From assembly GCF_040545875.1 (NCBI RefSeq), contig NZ_JBEPMR010000007.1: DNA of 64,000 nt. One strand, 5' to 3'. The DNA is from Faecalicatena_A orotica (GTDB lineage: Bacteria; Bacillota; Clostridia; Lachnospirales; Lachnospiraceae). Every line of letters starts with the position of its first letter. The stretch's first letter is position 1. The notes beneath the pieces were generated by a model. It had not been told where the DNA came from, did not search any database, and was given only the letters and a program-made list of their open reading frames with translations. Positions 59,201 through 64,000 of the stretch are shown here, one piece after another. Position numbers and translations under genes: made by a program.

Positions 59201-59838
59201 ATCCGGTTTGCATACTGGTCTGCCAGCTCCGGGTTATGTGTAACCATTACTACAAGGCGGTCTTTTGCCACCTCTTTTAAAAGCTCCATGACCTGAAGGC
59301 TGGTCTCACTGTCAAGTGCCCCGGTTGGCTCATCGGCCAGCACGATATCCGGATTGTTTACGAGCGCCCTGGCAATGGCAACCCTCTGCATCTGCCCGCC
59401 GGACATCTGGGTCGGCTTTTTGTGCAGCTGCTCCCCGAGCCCTACCTCTTCCAGCGCCTCGCGAGCCCGTTTCTTACGTTCGGCCTTGCTGATTCCGGAA
59501 ATGGTCAGTGCCAGTTCCACATTCGCCAGTATCGTCTGGTGGGGAATCAGGTTATAACTCTGAAATACAAAACCGATGGTATGGTTTCTGTAGGAATCCC
59601 AGTCTCGGTCCTGATATTTTTTCGTAGAAATGCCGTTGATAATCAGGTCTCCGCTGTCATAACGGTCAAGCCCCCCAATAATATTTAGAAGTGTTGTCTT
59701 TCCCGAACCACTGGGGCCTAAGATTGCAACGAACTCATTATCTCTAAGATTCAGGCTGACTTCATTCAGGGCCGTCTGTATCAGGTCTCCCGTTTTATAT
59801 TTTTTGCTAATACTCTTAATCTGCAGCATGTTATTCAC
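56245..59838 (-). CDS. ABC exporter, ATPase fused to FtsX permease, with repeated external domain
   Basis: 1197 residues. The ATPase (1-230) has Walker A GPSGSGKTT, signature MSGGQMQRVAIARAL and Walker B IVLADEPTGALD. After a linker come a helix near 265-290, a very large external region (about 290-1070), and a C-terminal FtsX block (about 1070-1195) with VLERKKEIGILRAIGASKGNVS. The external part has three repeats of about 65 residues (about 690-757, 758-822, 823-888) with a VSxEQLQ...GYQxYA...YL pattern, then a Gln/Met-rich coiled region. MacB-like build; the cargo is unknown. Confidence 0.9.
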   Translation of the reverse strand: MNNMLQIKSISKKYKTGDLIQTALNEVSLNLRDNEFVAILGPSGSGKTTLLNIIGGLDRYDSGDLIINGISTKKYQDRDWDSYRNHTIGFVFQSYNLIPHQTILANVELALTISGISKAERKKRAREALEEVGLGEQLHKKPTQMSGGQMQRVAIARALVNNPDIVLADEPTGALDSETSLQVMELLKEVAKDRLVVMVTHNPELADQYANRIVKLKDGTIRSDSNPYELDEDSMEEPEHRNMGKSSMSFLTALSLSFNNLRTKKARTLLTAFAGSIGIIGIALILSLSTGANDYIQSVEEETLSEYPLQIQSTGFDISALMVGNSGGGGKKEDGDIHVVQMVTDMFSTMNSNDLESLKNYLDSGESGIEPYTKAIEYSYNGVPQIYREDGDKIRQVNPDKSFDSLGFGSASGSNSMMSSMMSTDMFYEMPENASLYKDQYDVKAGHWPENYKECVVVLNSSGSISDLMLYTLGLRDVMELDEMIQQFIDEETINTPDNMGSYTYEDILGTTYKLVNSSDYYEYDSEHKVWTDKTDNKDYMRTLVKNGEELKVVGIVQLSEGANGSALKPGIGYTVSLTQHTAKQAKNSRIVQQQMAETDVNVFTNEPFGDTDSNKNSLNMDSLFSIDTNAIQNAFKFNEDALSGGFSDSMDLSGAFQMDGNSLDLSGMMNFGDMKLDLPEMEGLSMESLLNGLNLTVSRDNLEQMVGGLLKGYQNYTAGNPQADYTKLNDAVYTYLVSEEAKAVLTENIKDMIQENGGGVTVSTEQLQAMFSEIMAGYQAYAARQGYTDPDLFDEYLIEYLQTAEAQEILTRWGNEIFQSNIDVTVTSEQLQKLALELAAGYQQYAAANSLPDPSLMGQYFMEYLNTAEGRQQLSDGIYSMVDMNSLETQISTVIQEYMTKTMGSFTEAMSQTLQTQMTSLMEQIVNQISGSIEGAMQSVMGQIGSQLQSAMGDAMQIDEEAFAKAFQMNMDQDEMSELLMSFMTTEGATYKGNLEKLGYVDFDQPTGINIYPLDFASKEQVVQILDDYNSRMEEEGKDEQVISYTDIVGTMMSSVTNIIDIISYVLIAFVAISLVVSSIMIGVITYISVLERKKEIGILRAIGASKGNVSQIFNAETFIIGLCAGGIGIILTLLILIPGNALIHHLAGNSSISAVLPVQYAVILILLSVLLTILGGLIPSSKAAKNDPVTALRVE

Positions 59839-59854
59839 TCTCCTTGTCTTACCA

Positions 59855-59887
59855 AAGATACATGCCCAACCTCAACCTAACCTCAAC
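59855..59887 (-). promoter_or_regulatory. GTTGAGGT 11-bp direct repeat and -10 of the ABC fusion gene
   Basis: On the minus strand GTTGAGGTTAG (59887-59877) and GTTGAGGTTGG (59876-59866), then 5 nt and TATCTT (59860-59855). Ten of eleven bases agree between the copies, the spacing recognised by OmpR-family regulators. Confidence 0.6.
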
Positions 59888-59944
59888 TTACAAGAACCGG
59901 TCATATTTTTTCAGTTTTCCTTCTATTCCGCTGCAAAGCTCCTG

Positions 59945-61315
59945 TCACGCACCCGCCTCGTTCAGAAGTCTCAGGAACTCTTTCGGCATGGGAATTACAA
60001 TCTGGAGCATGAAGATCCCGTTTTCAATGTCCGCGCACATCGTACCACCGTATTTATCGGTAAGATGTCTCATACTCTTCATCCCGAACCCGTGGTTCTC
60101 ACGCTTTCTCACCTTCGTAGAAACCGGCAGCCCGTCCTGAAACTTTAGTTCGCCCTCCATGTAGTTGTTTGTCTGTATGCACAAAAAGCCACCCTTCGCA
60201 GATATGTTGAGGCTGACAACTCTTTTATCTGTATCCTCATATTTACTGACACATTCGATTGCATTATCTAAAGCATTCCCAAGAAGGGCATAGATATCCA
60301 GTGTATTCATGAAATCCAGAGGTTTTGCATCGACAATGCACGTCAGCCGGATCTTATGTTTTTCACAGTACAGGCTCTTCTCGGACAGGATTGTATTCAC
60401 AACTTCATTACTCGTCTTTACTACCGAATCGTAAAACATAATAGACTCTTCTACTTCTTCGATATACTTTCTGCGTTCCTCTTCTTTCGTGTCCTTCAGT
60501 CCCTGCAGCTGGTGCTTCAGATCATGGCATTTCTGGTTAATGATATCAATATTCTCCTTTGAAAGCGCATACTGTTTCTGCCGTTCATAGAGGAGCTGCC
60601 TGACTACTTCCTTCTCCTTGTTCAGGGCGCTGATCCGGTAGACACTGTACTGGACAACCAGTACCAGAATACAGTTAAATACATCCGTAAGAGCACCCCG
60701 GTAATTCACCCCGGCAGGATAATCCTCCCCACGAAACAGGTTTTGCCCCATGAATGCAGATACAATAAGCATGATAAGCATCAGCGCAAAGTAGAAAATG
60801 GTAGAAGGTTTGTCTTCATAAATAATTCCTTCCAGATCTTTTAACCTTGATGCAAAAATTTTTGCTAAGAGCCAGTACCATGCCGCGCAGGTAACAATGC
60901 ATACCAGTGCATAGAGTATAAGATGGTCCGGCAGCCCGGGCCAGACCCCCATTGCAAGTATCTCATTCACGACAACATATTCAATGTGCTGTGCCGAATA
61001 ACTTGATATTCCCAGGAACATAAGATCACTTATCGTGATTTCATAAGTCAGCCTTACGAGTACCAGACTCAGAAACAGCAGGAATATGTACCATGATACA
61101 TGCAGGGTATAGATTAACATCTTGATGTCTGTGGACACCGCCAGTTTCTGGATCGGTACAAAGCTGACTGCAGTCAGAATAAGGAGAAGGCTTCCTGCCA
61201 GATTAATCCTTCCGTGGTCCTTCTTCCTCTTTGCGAAATGAAACGTAAATAGTTGTTCTGCTACAAGCAATTCTATGATAAAACGCAGTTCTTCAAAAAC
61301 ATCCAAAGCACTCAT
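59945..61315 (-). CDS. GHKL-domain sensor histidine kinase (AgrC/VirS-like)
   Basis: 456 residues: about six or seven helices in the first 220, a coiled region, the phospho-accepting His in NQKCHDLKHQLQGLKD, then the GHKL ATPase with YALLGNALDNAIECVS and NHGFGMKSMRHLTDKYGG. This class usually senses peptides or membrane signals. It overlaps the response regulator by 1 nt. No AgrB/AgrD-like peptide gene is seen nearby. Confidence 0.92.
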   Translation of the reverse strand: MSALDVFEELRFIIELLVAEQLFTFHFAKRKKDHGRINLAGSLLLILTAVSFVPIQKLAVSTDIKMLIYTLHVSWYIFLLFLSLVLVRLTYEITISDLMFLGISSYSAQHIEYVVVNEILAMGVWPGLPDHLILYALVCIVTCAAWYWLLAKIFASRLKDLEGIIYEDKPSTIFYFALMLIMLIVSAFMGQNLFRGEDYPAGVNYRGALTDVFNCILVLVVQYSVYRISALNKEKEVVRQLLYERQKQYALSKENIDIINQKCHDLKHQLQGLKDTKEEERRKYIEEVEESIMFYDSVVKTSNEVVNTILSEKSLYCEKHKIRLTCIVDAKPLDFMNTLDIYALLGNALDNAIECVSKYEDTDKRVVSLNISAKGGFLCIQTNNYMEGELKFQDGLPVSTKVRKRENHGFGMKSMRHLTDKYGGTMCADIENGIFMLQIVIPMPKEFLRLLNEAGA

Positions 61316-62019
61316 TAATCCATCCCTCCTACATATCTGGTAAATGCCATCATGAATTCCGTCTTCTTGTTTCTGCTGATCTGCAGTTCATCACCGGCTA
61401 CTTTCACCAGATTCCCCGTGATTGACTCTACATACTTCAGATTTACCAGATAACAATGGTTACTTCTGACAAAATGATATTCCGCGAGCAGTTCGTCCAT
61501 TTCTTTTAGTACGCCCCGGACGGTATAGTTCCCTGACACGGTATGGTACACGAGATAATGCCGTATGACCTCGACATAGTAAATATCCCCCAGTGAAATA
61601 TGTACGACCGAATCCGGCGTATTCAATACAAGACGTTTCTCCTCATTACGTTTCACATAGCGCAGGGCCTTTGCCAGCTTCATTGCAAAATCCGGATAGG
61701 AGACAGGCTTGACTATAAAATCTACTGCTTCTACCTCGTAGCCATTGATTGCATACTGCGCCATGTTAGTGATAAACATTAAAACGACCCTTGCGTCCAT
61801 CTTCCTGAGTTCCCGGGCAGTTTCGATACCATTTAGCCCCGGCATCTCGATGTCCATCAGGACCAGGTCGTAATCTTTCGTATACTTTGTCAGAAAATCA
61901 TTCGGATGATGGAATACGGACACCTGGACCGGCATCTGCTTTTCCTCTGCAAACCGACTGATATAGTCTGACAGCAGCTCTGTCATTTTCTTTTCATCAT
62001 CCACAACCGCCAGTTTCAT
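61315..62019 (-). CDS. LytTR-family response regulator
   Basis: 234 residues. The receiver has AVVDDEKKMTELL, the acceptor Asp in LVLMDIEMPGLNGIE and the Lys in DFIVKPVSYPDF. The LytTR DNA-binding domain includes FVRSNHCYLVNLKYVESI and LQISRNKKTEFMMAF. GAGGGAAGGGA lies before the start. It forms an operon with the GHKL kinase. The target genes are not evident; a LytTR-type repeat was not recognised in the neighbouring promoters. Confidence 0.93.
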   Translation of the reverse strand: MKLAVVDDEKKMTELLSDYISRFAEEKQMPVQVSVFHHPNDFLTKYTKDYDLVLMDIEMPGLNGIETARELRKMDARVVLMFITNMAQYAINGYEVEAVDFIVKPVSYPDFAMKLAKALRYVKRNEEKRLVLNTPDSVVHISLGDIYYVEVIRHYLVYHTVSGNYTVRGVLKEMDELLAEYHFVRSNHCYLVNLKYVESITGNLVKVAGDELQISRNKKTEFMMAFTRYVGGMD

Positions 62020-62044
62020 TCCCTTCCCTCCAGTACGTCAAATC

Positions 62045-62089
62045 GAGGGTATATCCGGCCGCGTTATGCCGCGCACCGGACATGCCCTC
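62045..62089 (-). terminator. GC-rich hairpin between the GH3 gene and the LytTR gene
   Basis: GAGGG..CCGG..CGCG pairs with CGCG..CCGG..CCCTC, with small bulges. The T-run on the minus strand is weak (ATTTG). It probably ends the GH3 transcript. Confidence 0.5.
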
Positions 62090-62128
62090 AATTATTTATC
62101 ATCTATTATCCGCAGATTCCATATCTTA

Positions 62129-64000
62129 TTATTTAGAAAGATCCTGAATTTCTGCATTTGACTGCTTTTTCTTTAAGAGTCGTCCTGTCGTGATGACCAC
62201 TACACACAGTACGATAATTCCTGCTGCAACATCCAGTGCCACAAGCAGCTTCATCCAGAGCGGCATAACGGACACAATCCTGCTTCCTGCCGAAAGGCCA
62301 TTCATGGCATTGCTGTTTGCCACTGCATATGCGATATGTCCGGACGCTTTCTGCATATTGCCTATAACCGTTGGTGTCATCTCGGCATCGGAGAGCTTCC
62401 ACAGGCCGGCATCCGTATTCAGCCACAGGTCAGTCCCCGCCTCAAGTCCTTCCCTTAAATCTTCATAAGCAAATACGTCAAATGATGCCTGATCCGTTAC
62501 AACGAATCCCTTGAATCCCCATTCCTCCCTCAGTGTAGAGGTCATAAGCCCGTAATGGCCGCCCGACCATCTTGCACCGAGACGGTTCATAGATGCCATC
62601 ATCCCCAGTGCATCTGCATCGCGGACAGCAATCTCAAACGGCCGTAGGTACAGTTCCCTGACAGACTGCTCATTCGCAAACATGGCCCCGCCGGTTCTGT
62701 TGCACTCCTGATCGTTTAATGCAAAATGTTTAACAGTAACGATCACGCCTTTTGACTGCGCACCTTCCACTGTCTTGGCCGCCATCTTTCCCGACAGGAA
62801 GCCGTCCTCAGAATAGTATTCGAAATTACGGCCGCTGAATGGGGATCTGTGGATATTGCAGGCTGGTGCATACCATACCGTTACCCCGAGGCTGATGCTG
62901 TCTTCCCCGATGCACCGGCCAAACTCCCCGGCCAGCTCCACATTCCAGGTAGATGCGATCACAATCTCCGGCGGATATGCCGTCCCGCTCTCTCCGCCTA
63001 CTAAGGCGCTGGATATCCCCGCTGTCCCGTCCTTGTCTGTCGTTGCCGGAAGCTGTATCGAATCAATCTGCTGCGTAGCGTAGCCCCCGATCCTGACGAG
63101 GCTGTCCAGTTCGCTGACGCTCATCTGACGGATCAGAGTATCCCATGCACTGTCTTCCGGGTCCAGATCCATTAAGGCCGCTGTGTTCAGCCTGCCTAGT
63201 TCTTCATCAACTGTATCTGTTACAGGTTCCGTCGCATCCTCATCCTCTGTATAGGAAATTTCCAGGTCTGCCAAAAGTCCGTCCGGTGCCTCCCATGTAC
63301 CATCTTTATATGTCTCCGGCCATGTGCCGTCCCAGTCGCTGCGGCTAAGATACTGATAATCCGGATCATAATAACGGATATCAGTGCTCTCAAACTGATT
63401 CGTAATCTCATTTCCCGTTGCCGCTGAGCTGGCATATGTCTCTGTATCAAGCTCCTTTACTGTAACCTCCGCTGCAAAATCAGCATTTCCGTCTTTATCC
63501 ATTCCGTCTGCTGTGCTCTTTCCCTTTGCAGCGAGAATGTTATTTAATGCATTGTGAGAATCCGTACCTGCCGCGAAATAGTAGCTTCCCGCATCCACAA
63601 TATACGTTCCTGCACCCTTTGCATCATACGCTTTCATAAGTTCTTTCGGAACGCTGACAGTCACCGTTTCCCCTGCTCCCGCTTCCAGTAAGGATGTCTT
63701 TGCGAACCCTGCCAGTTCTGCCGCAGCCTTCTCTATCCCGTTTTCTTTATCATATTCTGTGTAAGGGGACTGCATATAAATCTGGACAATATCCTTTCCT
63801 GCCACATCACCTGTATTTTTCACTTTTACGGAAATCTCGTAAGTATCCTCCTGTTCTTCCATCTCGAAATCTGACCATTCAAAGTCAGTATATGAAAGTC
63901 CATATCCAAACGGATACTGCACGGATGCCGTATAATCATAGGCCTTGGGATCTTCATTACCCAGAACCACATCCTCGTATCTTGTCTCGTAATAGAGATA
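62129..64000 (-). CDS. Glycoside hydrolase family 3, domain-permuted and membrane-anchored, partial (N-terminus beyond window)
   Basis: 623 visible residues, open to the window edge; the edge reads YYETRYEDVVLGNE, typical of the end of the GH3 C-domain. Next come the FnIII-like domain (YPFGYGLSYTDFEWSD) and an acidic linker. After that comes the catalytic TIM-barrel domain (KDGTAGISSALVGG, NIHRSPFSGRNFEYYSEDGFLSG, VKHFALNDQECNR), with the probable nucleophile Asp at about visible residue 503 in FVVTDQASFD. A C-terminal helix (LLVALDVAAGIIVLCVVVI) and basic tail anchor it. Domain order is reversed compared with the usual GH3. The substrate is probably a beta-glucoside or similar. Confidence 0.87.
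   Translation of the reverse strand, partial: YLYYETRYEDVVLGNEDPKAYDYTASVQYPFGYGLSYTDFEWSDFEMEEQEDTYEISVKVKNTGDVAGKDIVQIYMQSPYTEYDKENGIEKAAAELAGFAKTSLLEAGAGETVTVSVPKELMKAYDAKGAGTYIVDAGSYYFAAGTDSHNALNNILAAKGKSTADGMDKDGNADFAAEVTVKELDTETYASSAATGNEITNQFESTDIRYYDPDYQYLSRSDWDGTWPETYKDGTWEAPDGLLADLEISYTEDEDATEPVTDTVDEELGRLNTAALMDLDPEDSAWDTLIRQMSVSELDSLVRIGGYATQQIDSIQLPATTDKDGTAGISSALVGGESGTAYPPEIVIASTWNVELAGEFGRCIGEDSISLGVTVWYAPACNIHRSPFSGRNFEYYSEDGFLSGKMAAKTVEGAQSKGVIVTVKHFALNDQECNRTGGAMFANEQSVRELYLRPFEIAVRDADALGMMASMNRLGARWSGGHYGLMTSTLREEWGFKGFVVTDQASFDVFAYEDLREGLEAGTDLWLNTDAGLWKLSDAEMTPTVIGNMQKASGHIAYAVANSNAMNGLSAGSRIVSVMPLWMKLLVALDVAAGIIVLCVVVITTGRLLKKKQSNAEIQDLSK

Noticed and set aside
59866..59887. 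Binding site of the adjacent LytTR regulator
   Set aside because: The 11-bp head-to-tail repeat fits OmpR-family binding, and the same repeat stands before the OmpR-type system instead.

Overview
The window looks like chromosome of an anaerobic, low-to-mid GC Firmicute of the Lachnospiraceae (Clostridia) type. The support is the protein sequences themselves, strong AGGAGG-type ribosome binding sites, a PdaA-type spore-cortex deacetylase, meso-diaminopimelate dehydrogenase, glycyl-radical enzymology, a CarD-like regulator and several MATE and ABC exporters. No rRNA, tRNA, CRISPR array, phage or intact insertion sequence was seen. The genus is not claimed.

Left part (1-21 kb). The minus strand carries the conserved block pyrH-frr-uppS-cdsA-dxr-rseP (rseP is cut by the window edge), with a ClC antiporter and lrgAB behind it instead of rpsB-tsf. 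A plus-strand aromatic block follows (aroF-aroB-aroE), with an AraC regulator and a small HPr-like protein before it. Next come a 2-hydroxyacid dehydrogenase, a HAD phosphatase, pdaA, an orphan pair of bacterial microcompartment (BMC) shell proteins, a MATE exporter with XdhC, a TetR regulator with a nucleoside phosphorylase, and ddh. GGGGTCAGACCC palindromes sit at three gene ends; one lies inside a perfect 57-bp palindrome between aroE and its convergent neighbour.

Middle (21-30 kb). An export and stress region holds an ABC ATPase and FtsX-type permease (plus strand). These face a minus-strand row of marR, MATE, response regulator and histidine kinase. A phoB-like 11-bp repeat before the ABC genes suggests the two-component system controls them. 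A Cys-rich/HMA membrane protein, a CarD-like gene and a cold-shock gene follow; the last two have terminator-like hairpins in their leaders.

Nucleoside region (30.5-44.1 kb, all minus). One long run of 14 genes, probably one operon: yjjI (glycyl-radical enzyme), yjjW (its activator), a BMP-type nucleoside ABC importer (lipoprotein, ATPase, two permeases), a Crp/Fnr regulator, udp, deoD, deoC, cdd, deoB, add and a HAD phosphatase. Together they import nucleosides, deaminate and phosphorolyse them, isomerise the pentose phosphates and cleave deoxyribose-5-phosphate. The promoter before yjjI has a palindrome centred near -41, as expected for a Crp/Fnr-type activator, and an inverted repeat over the -10 and start site.

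Right part (44-64 kb). Here are a DMT-type transporter divergent from a YeiL-like regulator, a PanE-like reductase, a TlpA-like lipoprotein, small orphan proteins, a hydrolase, a decayed Rpn/PD-(D/E)XK gene beside a 162-bp palindromic element, a ferritin-like protein, an OmpR-type two-component system, an ArsR-controlled permease with a 168-bp terminal-inverted-repeat element in its upstream region, and a 1197-residue ABC ATPase-permease fusion. The fusion promoter and the OmpR-type system share a GTTGAGGT 11-bp repeat. A GHKL/LytTR two-component system and a membrane-anchored, domain-permuted GH3 glycosidase (cut by the window edge) complete the window.
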